The notes below the pieces were generated by a model, which saw only the letters and a program-made list of their open reading frames with translations, searched no databases and was not told the DNA's origin. A stretch of DNA of 64,000 nt from AP-15 sp963772295 (GTDB taxonomy: Bacteria > Pseudomonadota > Alphaproteobacteria > ATCC43930 > CGMCC-115725), in contig CAVYWO010000002.1 of assembly GCA_963772295.1 (NCBI GenBank), forward strand, positions 124,001 through 188,000, read 5' to 3'. Shown here one piece after another: positions 46,100-55,394 of the stretch. The position numbers and the translations under genes were made by a program. Within the stretch, counting starts at the first letter, position 1; each line of letters opens with the position of its first letter.

Positions 46100-47560
46100 A
46101 TGTCGGTCGGGCACGAAACTACATCAGCGCCGGCAATCCTTCCGCCGGATCGCCACTCTACGCGGAGGCGAAGATTACTGATCGGCGTGCTTGGCGCCCT
46201 GGTTCTGATTGCAGCTAGTGTATGGGGCATCCCCCAGGTTCGGTTGGCCATCACCACCGTTTCGACCGACGATGCCTACGTCAACGGGCACGTAACGTTC
46301 GTCGCACCCCGCATAGGCGGGCAGATTTCGCGGGTTCTGGTCGATGACAACTACCGCGTGCGCAAAGGCGACCTTCTCGCCCAAATCGACAAGGAACCCT
46401 TCGAGATCGCCGTCTCGCAGAAAAAAGCTGCGGTCGATACCGCGAACGCGGATTTGCAGGCGGCCATCGCCAGCACGCGCGGTATCGAAGCAGAGGCCAG
46501 AAGCCGACGCTGGAAACTGCAGAGCGCCGAGGAGGAGCTCGAGAACCAAGTCGCTCTTTTGCACGATCGGGTTGCTGCTCTCGACAAAGCCAAAGCCACG
46601 TTGACACTGGCACAGGCTGACTTCGATCGGGCAAAGCAACTGCTTGGGACTCCGGCCGAGAGCCGCCAGGTATACGACCGGTACCAGGAGGCATTTTCGA
46701 CTGCCAGCGCGCAAGTCACTCAGGCACTGGCCGCCGTGCGCCAAGTCCGCGCCTCTTTGGGCTTACCGATTGAACCCGATCGCGATGAAGATTTAGGCCA
46801 GGTGCCGCCCAATCTCGATCAGACCTTTTCTTCCGTGCTCGAGGCACAGGCAGACCTCATCGAGAGCGCGGCGCAGCTCGGCGTCAACCATTCTTACGAC
46901 CAGAGCCCAAAGCAGATGCTCGACGACTTCGAAAAAGAGGGCGATGTCGACCGCGTCTTCGCCAAGATCACAACGGAGGCTCCGGCCGTCAAGCAAGCCG
47001 AGGCCAAAATCGAGGTCGCCAAGCGGGAACTCGCGGAAGCCGAACTGAACCTCCGTTATTGTGACATCGTTGCGGAAATCGACGGCGTCGTGACGCGTCG
47101 AAACATCAACCCGGGAGACTACGTACAAATCGGCCAGAATTTGATGGCGATCCGCTCGCTGACCGACATCTGGGTCGATGCGAATTTCAAGGAGACGGAG
47201 CTGCGCGACCTGCGCATTGGCCAGCCTGTCGATCTGTATCTCGACATGTATGGCGGCCGGCACGTGTTCAAGGGCCGGATCTCCGGCTTTACGGAGGGGA
47301 CGGGTTCGACGCTCGCCCTGCTGCCGGCGGAAAACGCAACGGGCAATTTCGTCAAAGTGGTGCAGCGGTTGCCGGTCCGGATCGACCTCGAAGGCTACGA
47401 CCCGGACAAGAACCCGCTGTTCATCGGCACGTCGGTGGTCCCCTATGTCTACATCGACAAGCCGCCGACCGGACCCGACGCCGGGAAGTTTTTACAAACG
47501 CGTGCGCCTGACGCGCAAACCGGCGGTTCGACCGGCAATCCGCCTGGCGCAAACAAGTGA
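46100..47560 (+). CDS. emrA: EmrA/HlyD-type membrane fusion protein
   Basis: About 486 residues. One N-terminal membrane segment (RRRLLIGVLGALVLIAASVW) is followed by the EmrA hallmark VSTDDAYVNGHVTFVAPRIG, a split biotinyl-lipoyl domain, a long coiled-coil region (about residues 100-270) and the barrel part ELNLRYCDIVAEIDGVVTRR, GDYVQIGQNLMAIRSLTDIW and VDANFKETELRDLRIGQPVD. It would link the inner-membrane pump to the outer membrane. Start: GAGGGA lies before ATG 46100; the frame is open further up and 46019 is another ATG. Its stop overlaps the start of the pump gene (GTGA). Confidence 0.9.
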   Translation: MSVGHETTSAPAILPPDRHSTRRRRLLIGVLGALVLIAASVWGIPQVRLAITTVSTDDAYVNGHVTFVAPRIGGQISRVLVDDNYRVRKGDLLAQIDKEPFEIAVSQKKAAVDTANADLQAAIASTRGIEAEARSRRWKLQSAEEELENQVALLHDRVAALDKAKATLTLAQADFDRAKQLLGTPAESRQVYDRYQEAFSTASAQVTQALAAVRQVRASLGLPIEPDRDEDLGQVPPNLDQTFSSVLEAQADLIESAAQLGVNHSYDQSPKQMLDDFEKEGDVDRVFAKITTEAPAVKQAEAKIEVAKRELAEAELNLRYCDIVAEIDGVVTRRNINPGDYVQIGQNLMAIRSLTDIWVDANFKETELRDLRIGQPVDLYLDMYGGRHVFKGRISGFTEGTGSTLALLPAENATGNFVKVVQRLPVRIDLEGYDPDKNPLFIGTSVVPYVYIDKPPTGPDAGKFLQTRAPDAQTGGSTGNPPGANK

Positions 47561-49165
47561 CTGTCGCGGCGCTCTCTCCTGCCGGGTCTCGTGCTGCTGC
47601 GAACCCTTGGCTGGTGGCGGCGGTCGTCGTGGTGCCGACCTTCATGGAGGTGCTCGACACTACGATCGCAGTGGTCGCGCTGCGTTATATCGTGGGAGGC
47701 CTGTCCGCTACCGTCGATGACGGCGAGTGGGTTATCACCAGTTACCTAGCTGCCAATGCCGTCATCCTGCCGATTACGGGGTGGCTGAGTGCGCATCTCG
47801 GTCGCCGCAACTACTTTCTGGCCTCGATCGCGATATTCACCCTGAGCTCGCTAATGTGCGGATTGTCTGGGAGTTCTCGGTCAGCTGATCCTGTTTCGCG
47901 TGATCCAGGGGCTGGCGGGCGGCGGTCTGCAGCCCAGCAGCCAGGGGGTGCTCCTGGACGCCTTCCCGGTGGAAAAGCAGGGCGTGGCGATGACATTGTT
48001 TGGCTTCGCCGCCTTGATTGCGCCAATCGTCGGCCCGACCCTGGGCGGCTGGATAACGGACTCTTATTCATGGCGCTGGGTCTTTTTGATCAACGTGCCC
48101 GTCGGTCTCCTGGCGTTTACTGGGTGTTATGCCCTACTTCGCGATCCGAATTATCTCGTCGCCCAGCGCATGGAGTTGAGAAAGCAGCCGTTTCATTTTG
48201 ACTCGATCGGCCTGTCGCTGCTGGTCATCGTCATGGTCTGCTGGGAAGTGATGCTCAGCAAGGGCCAGGAATGGGACTGGCTGGGTGATCCGTTCTGGCG
48301 CGTCCAGACGCTCGCCATTTTGGCTGTGGTAGGATTGGTGGGGCTGGTCTTTTGGGAGCTGCGTCACCGCAACCCCGTCGTCAATTTCCGACCGCTGGGC
48401 GAACGCAACTTCGCGTCCTGCTGCATAATCATCTTTTGCGCTTACCTTGCGCTCTATGCGGCCACCCTGTCGTTGAACGGCCTGCTGCAATCCCTATTTG
48501 GTTACGATGCGCTGAGCGCCGGGCTGGTCATGTCGCCGGGTGGCATCTTTGCGGTCATAGTGATGCCGATTGTTGGGCGCCTGATTGGCCTGAGAATGGA
48601 TGCTCGCTGGCTGATTGCGGCGGGGCTGCTGCTCATGACCGCGGGAAATTATTGGATGTCCCAACTCAACCTGGACATCAGCCCGGGCCAGGCCGTCTGG
48701 CCTCGCGTGCTCGTGGTCGCGGGACTGGCGATGTGCTTTGCCCCGGCGAACGTCGCCGCCTATCTCTATACGCCCATGGCGTTGCGCGGTGCTGCTGTCG
48801 GCTTGTTGAGCCTGCTGCGCAACGAGGGCGGCAGCGTCGGGGTGTCGCTGGGGCAAACCTTCCAGGAGCGGCGCGATCAGTTCCACACCTTACGTCTCGG
48901 TGAGTATCTCGATCCCTTCAACGCGGCCGCCAATTCCTTTCTCACGCGGGCCCACGATTTCTTCTTTCAGCAAACCGGCGATCCGGCCGCGGCACAGCAA
49001 CTCGCCTGGCAGCAACTTGAGACCTTGCGCCAGCAGCAAGCATCGGCGCTCGCCTATTTCGACTGCTTTTGGATGATTGCCGTGCTGACGTTCGCGGTCG
49101 CGTTCGTGGTACTGCTGATGAAACGTTCGGTGGCTGAGAAAGGCAGACGCGTGGGAACAGAATGA
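47557..49165 (+). pseudogene. emrB: EmrB/QacA-type MFS pump, one-base frameshift
   Basis: The gene starts at GTG 47557 and reads AAVVVVPTFMEVLDTTIAVV, EWVITSYLAANAVILPITGW and FTLSSLMCGLSGS. At about 47873 one extra base shifts the frame, and the protein continues as LGQLILFRVIQGLAGGGLQP, SYSWRWVFLINVPVGLLAFT and on to 49165. Put together it is a 14-helix DHA2-family drug exporter of normal length (about 535 residues) with motifs in place. Both halves are otherwise undamaged. The shift may be a recent mutation or a sequencing error. Confidence 0.88.
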
Positions 49166-49369
49166 TACGCTGTCTGGCGTCATCGTACTGTCCGCTTCCG
49201 GCGCAACCTTGTCGTCTGAGAGCTCCGCCGCGAACGTCGGCAATCCACCCGTTACGGTCATTCGCCGGTCTCATCATACAGCAACCTCCAAGGATCAGGA
49301 GACGCGCCGGCTCGTCGGAGGCAAAGCTCAGATCGGTTAGGCGTACGTCCGGAGGGTGCCCGCCTGTTG

Positions 49370-49485
49370 GCCGCTTTGAAATCCGGCGCGTGCTGATCAC
49401 GCCGAAGCTCGACCGGATGTTCCGCTCGGCCCTGAACGCGCTCGATGTGCTGGGGCAACTGAAAAACCGCGGCGTCAGCCTGCAC
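49370..49485 (+). pseudogene. Serine recombinase internal fragment
   Basis: Reads VLITPKLDRMFRSALNALDV then LGQLKNRGVSLHMI, matching the KLDRxxRSxxDxLxxLxxLxxRGVSLHxI core of serine recombinases. Both sides are unrelated. Confidence 0.6.
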
Positions 49486-49494
49486 ATGATCGTC

Positions 49495-49575
49495 AATGCC
49501 TGGGCGAGTTCTGGCCGATCGCTGTGCTTGCCGCTCCCGACCTCGACGAACTCCGCCAGCGGCGTGCTGCAGGCC
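49495..49575 (-). pseudogene. Resolvase N-terminal fragment
   Basis: The minus strand reads LAEFVEVGSGKHSDRPELAQ, the same segment that is split by inversion at 31.94 kb. It is on the opposite strand to the related fragment at 49.84 kb. Confidence 0.6.
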
Positions 49576-49584
49576 GCGCTCGCG

Positions 49585-49700
49585 CCCGTAGCCGCTCATC
49601 TTATAACCGCCGAACGGCACCGCCGGATCGGACGCCTGGTAGCAATTGACCCAGACCGACCCGGAGCGCAGACCCCTGGCGAGGCGATGGGCGGCGGCGC
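49585..49700 (-). pseudogene. Aldehyde dehydrogenase C-terminal fragment
   Basis: The minus strand reads HRLARGLRSGSVWVNCYQAS and DPAVPFGGYKMSGYGRERG. This is the conserved end of NAD-dependent aldehyde dehydrogenases (A-x-LxxGxVWVNxY...P(F)GGxKxSGxGRExG). Nothing of the catalytic part remains. Confidence 0.75.
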
Positions 49701-49704
49701 CGCG

Positions 49705-49810
49705 ATCACCTTGCTCGCCGGTGGCCACGTCGGCTGCTTCGAATTGTTTGGAAACGAGGCTGTCCACAGCATTGCTGACCTCAAGGGCAAGAGCGTCGGC
49801 GTGCAGGTAA
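49705..49810 (+). pseudogene. NitT/TauT-type substrate-binding protein fragment
   Basis: Reads ITLLAGGHVGCFELFGNEAV and HSIADLKGKSVGVQV. The pattern LAGxHxGCFELFxxxxIxxxxDLKGKxVxV is typical of periplasmic SsuA/NMT1-like ABC binding proteins. Only about 35 residues remain. Confidence 0.6.
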
Positions 49811-49839
49811 AGAAACGGCATTTCGAAGCTCGTCTTCAC

Positions 49840-49912
49840 GAGGCGCATCGCGCGGCGGTTGCCTCCTATCTCGCCGGGTTCGGCGTCGCGTCGAGCAGCA
49901 CCTCAATGTAAA
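49840..49912 (+). pseudogene. Resolvase N-terminal fragment
   Basis: Reads EAHRAAVASYLAGFGVASS, the same stretch as EAQRAAVGAYLAGFGATPLA at 31.95 kb. It should precede LAEFVEV..., which lies at 49.5 kb on the other strand. Confidence 0.55.
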
Positions 49913-50121
49913 GGCGGTATGGCTGCGCACCGGCTGAGCCGTCGCGACGACGCCGGATCGCAAGATTGGCGGCGCGCTACCCGTTGTAGCGCGCCGTCAT
50001 CAATTCGGGTGTCGGCCGATGTGACGCATCCTTATGCTTAGTGCGCAGCGCCGAAGTCTAACCCCGCTATTTCCGAGTGCTGGGCTATATGCAAGTGACA
50101 CCCGCGTCCTGAGGTGCTCGC

Positions 50122-51780
50122 TCAACCGAAGGTGAAGGCGTAGGCCTCGACGCCCGGGTCAAGGAAACGGATCTCGAAGGTGTGGTCGGCAACTTTTCCC
50201 CCCTGCCGGATTAGACTGGTAGAGACGCTCACCCCTAACGATCCCCGCGCCCTCTCCATCAACATCCGTTCCGTGACTGTCGCCGGGCGGCTTGCCGTCA
50301 ATGGTAACCTTGAACCGGACAGGACCGCCGGATTTGGAGCCGAGCACATGGTGGAGGTCCCATGCATGAAACCGGTAGACAATGCTGCCGTCCTTGCGAT
50401 TGAGCACGGCGCGTTCATCGCCGACCGTCCAGTCGCCCGACAGACCCCATTGGTTCAACTGAGGCGTTGTAACGCTGTAGATGTGAGGCTTTTCATTCAC
50501 GGCGCCCCCCGGGGGAAATGAAATTCTCGGCCCTCCCGTAGCCAACATAGGTTTCCGGCGAGCGATTGTCGGCCTCGTCCGGCGCCGCCTGTGGGCCCGA
50601 CGCAGTCACGGTGACAAAGCCGCGCGGAACGTTCGTCCTTCCGGCCTCTTGCAGCAGAAGCTGGATCGTGTGCTCTGAGCCTTTGTAGTCGCCCTCGCCG
50701 AACGCATGGCCGCCTTCTTCACATTATCGATATTTTTCTCGAAGGCAAATTCCGGTGTATGCACGCCGATCACCACCAAGCCCTTCTCCTTGTACTTTTC
50801 ATGCCAGGCTCGGACATGGGGGATCGCCCGCAAGCAGTTGATGCAGGAATAGGTCCAGAAATCGACGACGACTTTGCCGCGAAGCGCCTCCGGGCTCAGC
50901 GGAGGCGAATTAAGCCATTGAACCGCGCCGGAGAGCGGCGGAAGCTCGCCCTCGACAGGCAGATTTGACGCGGGGGCCGCAGGCTGCGGCTGCGGCTGCG
51001 TCGGTGCGTTGCCTGTCATCGCGGCCGGGCCGTTCTCCGCCGGTGGGTTCGGGCGCAGCCTGTCGACCAGTCCTTGTTCGAGAGGGGCCGTGCTGGCCAG
51101 CGACACCCGGGTCAGGAACCGTGTGTCGAGCCCAAGCGCGATCACCACGACCGCGGCAAGGACCGCGGCGCCGAGGCCCCTCCTTATCCATTCGCCAGCG
51201 CCCAGCGAGTGTTTCATGACGGCGAAGACGCGGCCCGCCGATCAGCAGCGCCAGCGCCAGCGATGTCGCCGCGCCGGCGGCATAGAATGCCAGCAGCAGC
51301 GAGGTCTGCGCGCTCGCGCCGTTGAGCGCCGCGCCGGTCAGGATGAGCCCGAGCACGGGACCGGCGCAAGGCGCCCAGAGCAGGCCGGTAGCGACGCCCA
51401 GCACGAGCGACGACAGAATGGCGCCGGTTCCTGTCCGGCTTCGCTGGTCGGCAGCTTCGGAAAGGCGTGCGCCCAGAGTGACGAGCGGACGCATCAGCCG
51501 ATCCGCCAGCTCCGGAAACAGCAGGGTTATGCCGAACAGCGCCAACAGTGCGATCGCGGCATATCGTCCGTACTCGTTCGCCTGCACCGCCCAGCCGCCA
51601 CCCACCGCCGCCAGCGTCGCCACCGCCGCGAATGTCGCTGCCATGCCGACGAGCATCGGCAGCCCGCTGCTGACGAACGCGCGGTCCGACCGCGCAAACA
51701 CGAAGGGCAGCACCGGCAAGATGCAAGAGCTTGACGATGGTGAGCACGCCGCCAAAATAAGCCAGAAAGAACAGCGTCAT
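50122..51780 (-). pseudogene. dipZ: DipZ-type CcdA-thioredoxin fusion, several frameshifts
   Basis: The parts appear in order on the minus strand. The start is MTLFFLAYFGGVLTIV at 51780, followed after a one-base shift by SCILPVLPFVFARSDRAFVS and membrane helices (LLWAPCAGPVLGLILTGAAL). A second shift leads to the thioredoxin domain VVDFWTYSCINCLRAIPHVR. After two or more shifts come PHIYSVTTPQLNQWGLSGDW, SIVYRFHAWDLHHVLGSKSG and FEIRFLDPGVEAYAFTFG at the stop. Intact DipZ moves reducing power across the membrane. At least four frameshifts make this copy inactive. Confidence 0.85.
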
Positions 51781-51785
51781 GTCGG

Positions 51786-52292
51786 CTAGCGTCCCCGATG
51801 CGCGGCCGCAGGTTTGAACGTCATCGCGACCCCGTTCATGCAATAGCGCAGGCCGGTGACCGGCGGGCCATCATTGAAAACGTGGCCGAGATGACCGCCG
51901 CAGCCGGCGCAATGCACCGCGGTGCGGACGATGCCAAGAGAGGTGTCCTGCGTCGTGCCGACGGCATCGTCGTTCCACGGTGCCCAGAAGCTCGGCCACC
52001 CGGTGCCGCTGTCGAACTTGGTCTCCGAGGAGAACAGCCTGCGGTCGCAGCCGGCGCAGGCGAAGATGCCAGGACGATCCTCGCCGAGGAGCGGGCTGCT
52101 GAACGGGCGCTCGGTCGCGTTCTGCCGCAACACCGCGTATTGCGCGGGGGTCAGAAGCTTGCGCCACTCGGCATCAGTATGCGTCACCGGAAATGTCCCG
52201 GTCGGGGTCGCGACAGCCCCCAATCGGGACGACGCAAACCAGGCCGCGAACGCCGCCCCGCCGCCGGTCAGTACCAAACGTCTCGTAACCAC
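51786..52292 (-). CDS. msrB: Peptide-methionine (R)-S-oxide reductase MsrB, exported
   Basis: 168 residues. The N-terminus (VTRRLVLTGGGAAFAAWFAS) has a twin arginine and a hydrophobic stretch, so it is probably exported by Tat or Sec. The MsrB domain has the zinc cysteines (FACAGCDRRL and HCAGCGGHLGHVF), the substrate loop SGTGWPSFWAPW and the catalytic cysteine in GLRYCMNGVAM. It repairs methionine-R-sulfoxide in periplasmic proteins. It lies five bases before the dipZ start, which would supply electrons; with dipZ broken, the source of reductant is unclear. GTG start. Confidence 0.92.
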   Translation of the reverse strand: MVTRRLVLTGGGAAFAAWFASSRLGAVATPTGTFPVTHTDAEWRKLLTPAQYAVLRQNATERPFSSPLLGEDRPGIFACAGCDRRLFSSETKFDSGTGWPSFWAPWNDDAVGTTQDTSLGIVRTAVHCAGCGGHLGHVFNDGPPVTGLRYCMNGVAMTFKPAAAHRGR

Positions 52293-52459
52293 GGAGGTCT
52301 TCCGCCCGCGCGCGAGCCGCCGCGCATCGCCATGACCAGATAGGCCGATATGCGATATATTGAATGGGAATAACGCGCCTCACGCAACTGTGAAGGGGGC
52401 GGGTCTGACCCGCCCGGTTCGCGAGGCGGAATTTACCGCCACCAGATTGAGGATGATTG

Positions 52460-53455
52460 ATGGAACACACGCGGTTCGGCCACACTGGCCTGCAGGTTTC
52501 CAGGCTCTGCCTCGGCACCATGGTCTTCGGTTTGCAAGTCGACGAGGCCCGGGCCCATGCCGTTCTCGATGCTGCCGCCGAAGGCGGGATCGATTTTCTC
52601 GATACCGCCGACGTCTATCCGATGGGCGGCGGCCGGGCGACTGCGGGACGCACCGAGGGGATCGTCGGCGCTTGGCTGAGGGGCAAGCGGCATCAGTACA
52701 TTCTTGCGACCAAATGCGCCGGCAATGTCGGCCCGCAGCCCTGGGATCAGGGCATGTCGCGCAAGCACGTCCTCGATGCGATCGACGCTTCGCTGCGCCG
52801 CCTCGGCACCGACTACGTTGATCTCTACCAGCTACACCGCTACGACCCTGAGACCTCTCTCGACGAGGCGCTGGAGGCCCTCGACGCCGTCGTGCGGCAG
52901 GGCAAGGCGCGCTATGTCGGCGTCTCCAACTGGCCGGCTTACAGGATCGCGCGCGCGCTCGGCCGCGGCGAATTGAAGAACCTTGCTCGCATCAACTCGG
53001 CGCAGCCCCGCTACAACCTGCTCTTCCGCAGCTTCGAGCGCGACCTGCTGCCGCTTTGCGCCGAGGAGGGAATCGCGGTCATTCCCTACAACCCGTTGGC
53101 GGGCGGCTTCCTGACGGGCAAGCACGACCGGAACGCCCCGCCGTCTGAAGGCACACGGTTCTCGGTCGGAGACGCCGGTCGCCGCTATCGCGCGCGCTAC
53201 TGGCACGAGGACGAATTCGAAACCGTCGAAGCCCTGCGCGCGGTCGCCGCGGAAGCCGATATCAGCATGGCAACCATGGCTGTCGCCTGGGTGCTGTCAA
53301 ATCCGGCAATCACCGCGCCGATCGTCGGCGCCAGCCGTCCCGAGCAGCTCGCCGACAGCCTCGCCGCCGCGGAAAAGGGCCCGCTGCCCGCCGACCTGAA
53401 GGCTAGGCTCGACGAGATGACCCAGGACTGGCGTCGGGTCGATGCGGAACGTTAG
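52460..53455 (+). CDS. Aldo/keto reductase
   Basis: 331 residues, a complete TIM-barrel aldo/keto reductase. The catalytic tetrad is visible: Asp and Tyr in IDFLDTADVYPMG, Lys in ILATKCAGNVG and His in YVDLYQLHRYDPETS. C-terminal cofactor-binding residues lie in APIVGASRPEQLADSLAA. It begins MEHTRFGHTGLQVSRLCLGT with a GAGG site upstream. It would reduce carbonyl groups with NADPH; the substrate is unknown. It is a single gene. Confidence 0.93.
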   Translation: MEHTRFGHTGLQVSRLCLGTMVFGLQVDEARAHAVLDAAAEGGIDFLDTADVYPMGGGRATAGRTEGIVGAWLRGKRHQYILATKCAGNVGPQPWDQGMSRKHVLDAIDASLRRLGTDYVDLYQLHRYDPETSLDEALEALDAVVRQGKARYVGVSNWPAYRIARALGRGELKNLARINSAQPRYNLLFRSFERDLLPLCAEEGIAVIPYNPLAGGFLTGKHDRNAPPSEGTRFSVGDAGRRYRARYWHEDEFETVEALRAVAAEADISMATMAVAWVLSNPAITAPIVGASRPEQLADSLAAAEKGPLPADLKARLDEMTQDWRRVDAER

Positions 53456-53721
53456 CCGGCGTCGAACCGTAGTCGCCCTCGGGTCACCCCTTGTCTCGGG
53501 TATTGCCCGGCATGGTCGAGGTGCGCAGCGGCCAGGACGACGAACCCATCAAATGAATTGTTTGCCCGTGCCGGCCAATCCGCGAAGACGGGCTAGCATG
53601 CAACCACGCCGAGCACATACGTATGCTCAAAGCGCAAAATGTGCTATAGTTTTGTACCGTAGTTTCGGTTGCAAAATACGTGATGGCGTGCCGGCGAACA
53701 GAAGAGGGAAGGGAGAGAAGA

Positions 53722-55119
53722 TTGGCGCTGCTGTCGTTTCTCGATAGGGAGCGGATCGTCGCACCGCCGGGCTACAACCGGTGGTTAATCCCGCCGGCGG
53801 CACTCTGCGTCCATCTCTGCATCGGCGAAGCTTACGCCTTCAGCGTGTTCAACCTACCGATGACGAGGCTCATCGGCATCGCCAAACCGGCGCCGGGCGA
53901 TTGGCGGCTCACCGAACTCGGCTGGATCTTCAGCCTGGCGATCTTCGCTCTCGGGACCTCGGCGGCGCTGCTCGGCCGCTGGGTCGAAGAGGGCGGCCCG
54001 CGCCAGGCGATGTTCGCAGCGGCGTTGTGCTGGGCCGGCGGGTTCTTTGTCTCGGCGATCGGGGTGACCGTGCACAATATTTGGATCGTGTATCTCGGTT
54101 ACGGGGTGCTCGGCGGCATCGGGCTCGGCCTCGGCTACATCTCGCCGGTATCGACCCTGATCAAATGGTTTCCCGACCGCCCCGGCATGGCGACCGGCAT
54201 GGCGATCATGGGCTTTGGCGGCGCCGCCTTCATCGCCGCACCACTTTCCGTTTGGCTAATGGCCAGGTTCTCGTCGGCAACGCATGTCGGCGTCGCCGAG
54301 ACCTTCGCCGTCCTAGGCTTCATCTATTTCTGCTTCATGCTGGTCGGCGCCTGGATCGTCCGGATCCCGGCGCCGGACTGGCTTCCCGCCGGCTATGTCG
54401 CGCCGGCACAACCGAGACCGCTCGTCACGACGCAAAACGTCTATGTCTATGATGCGCTGAAGACGCCGCAATTCTGGCTGATCTGGTGGATCCTCTGTCT
54501 CAACGTCACCGCCGGCATCGGCGTCTTGGGCCAGGCTTCGGCAATGAGCCAGGAGATGTTCAAGGGCCGCGTGACCGCCATCGCCGCATCAGGGTTCGTC
54601 GGATTGTTCAGCCTGTTCAACATGGGCGGCCGGTTTTTCTGGTCCTCGACCTCCGACTACATCGGGCGCAAGAACACTTATTTCGTCTTTTTTGCTCTTG
54701 GCACGGCGCTTTATGCGACCGTGCCCTATGCCGGCACGATCGGTAATGTCGCGCTGTTCGTGTTCTGCTATGCGGTCATCTTCAGCATGTATGGCGGCGG
54801 CTTTGCCACCGTGCCGGCCTATCTGCGCGACATGTTCGGCACCCGCTATGTCGGCGCCATCCATGGGCTGCTGCTGACCGCCTGGTCTATGGCCGGGATC
54901 TTCGGACCGGTGCTCGTCAACTATATCCGCGAATACAACATCACGCACGGCGTCGCCAAGGCGCGGGCCTACAACGTCACGATGTATGTGATGGCCGGGC
55001 TGCTGATCGTCGGCTTCGTCTGCAACATCTTCGTCAGGGACGTGCATTCCCGCTTCCACATGCGCGCCGTCGATGCCGATGCGGAAGTAGAGGCGGCGCC
55101 GGTGTTCGGGAGGGATTGA
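53722..55119 (+). CDS. OFA-family MFS transporter (oxalate/formate antiporter-like)
   Basis: About 465 residues and 12 membrane helices. Family landmarks include YNRWLIPPAALCVHLCIGEA and YAFSVFNLPM near the start, GYGVLGGIGLGLGYISPVST, LIKWFPDRPGMATGMAIMGF and LFNMGGRFFWSSTSDYIGRK. These match the OFA group, which carries oxalate, formate or related small carboxylates. The frame is open back to GTG 53680. The TTG at 53722 is preferred because AGGGAGAG lies before it and the protein then starts close to the first helix. It overlaps the next small gene (TGATG). Confidence 0.9.
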   Translation: MALLSFLDRERIVAPPGYNRWLIPPAALCVHLCIGEAYAFSVFNLPMTRLIGIAKPAPGDWRLTELGWIFSLAIFALGTSAALLGRWVEEGGPRQAMFAAALCWAGGFFVSAIGVTVHNIWIVYLGYGVLGGIGLGLGYISPVSTLIKWFPDRPGMATGMAIMGFGGAAFIAAPLSVWLMARFSSATHVGVAETFAVLGFIYFCFMLVGAWIVRIPAPDWLPAGYVAPAQPRPLVTTQNVYVYDALKTPQFWLIWWILCLNVTAGIGVLGQASAMSQEMFKGRVTAIAASGFVGLFSLFNMGGRFFWSSTSDYIGRKNTYFVFFALGTALYATVPYAGTIGNVALFVFCYAVIFSMYGGGFATVPAYLRDMFGTRYVGAIHGLLLTAWSMAGIFGPVLVNYIREYNITHGVAKARAYNVTMYVMAGLLIVGFVCNIFVRDVHSRFHMRAVDADAEVEAAPVFGRD

Positions 55120-55247
55120 TGTCGGCCAATCGGCAGACGCATGGCGGTTACGGTCTGAAGCTCGTTCTCGCCTGGGGCCTTGTCGGCATCCCGCTCGCCT
55201 GGGGCGTGGTGCAGACCCTGTTGAACGCGATCAAGGCGTTTCAATAG
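55119..55247 (+). CDS. OFA transporter small subunit
   Basis: A 42-residue protein: MSANRQTHGGYGLKLVLAWG, then LVGIPLAWGVVQTLLNAIKA and FQ. It has one membrane helix (LVLAWGLVGIPLAWGVVQTL). Its ATG shares bases with the transporter stop (TGATG), so it is translationally coupled. Small single-helix proteins of this kind are annotated as MFS transporter small subunits next to OFA transporters. It is easily missed because of its size. Confidence 0.8.
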   Translation: MSANRQTHGGYGLKLVLAWGLVGIPLAWGVVQTLLNAIKAFQ

Positions 55248-55394
55248 CGGCAACGAGCGCCGCCGCGGCATCGAGATCCTCCGGCCGGTTAGAACGGTTG
55301 CCGCCCCTTCCCCTTTTTGAGCTGGCGGCGGCCGAGCCTCGCAAGCTCGGCATCTCCCTCACGAGCTTGCGCGGCGAGTACCGCGTCAATTTCC

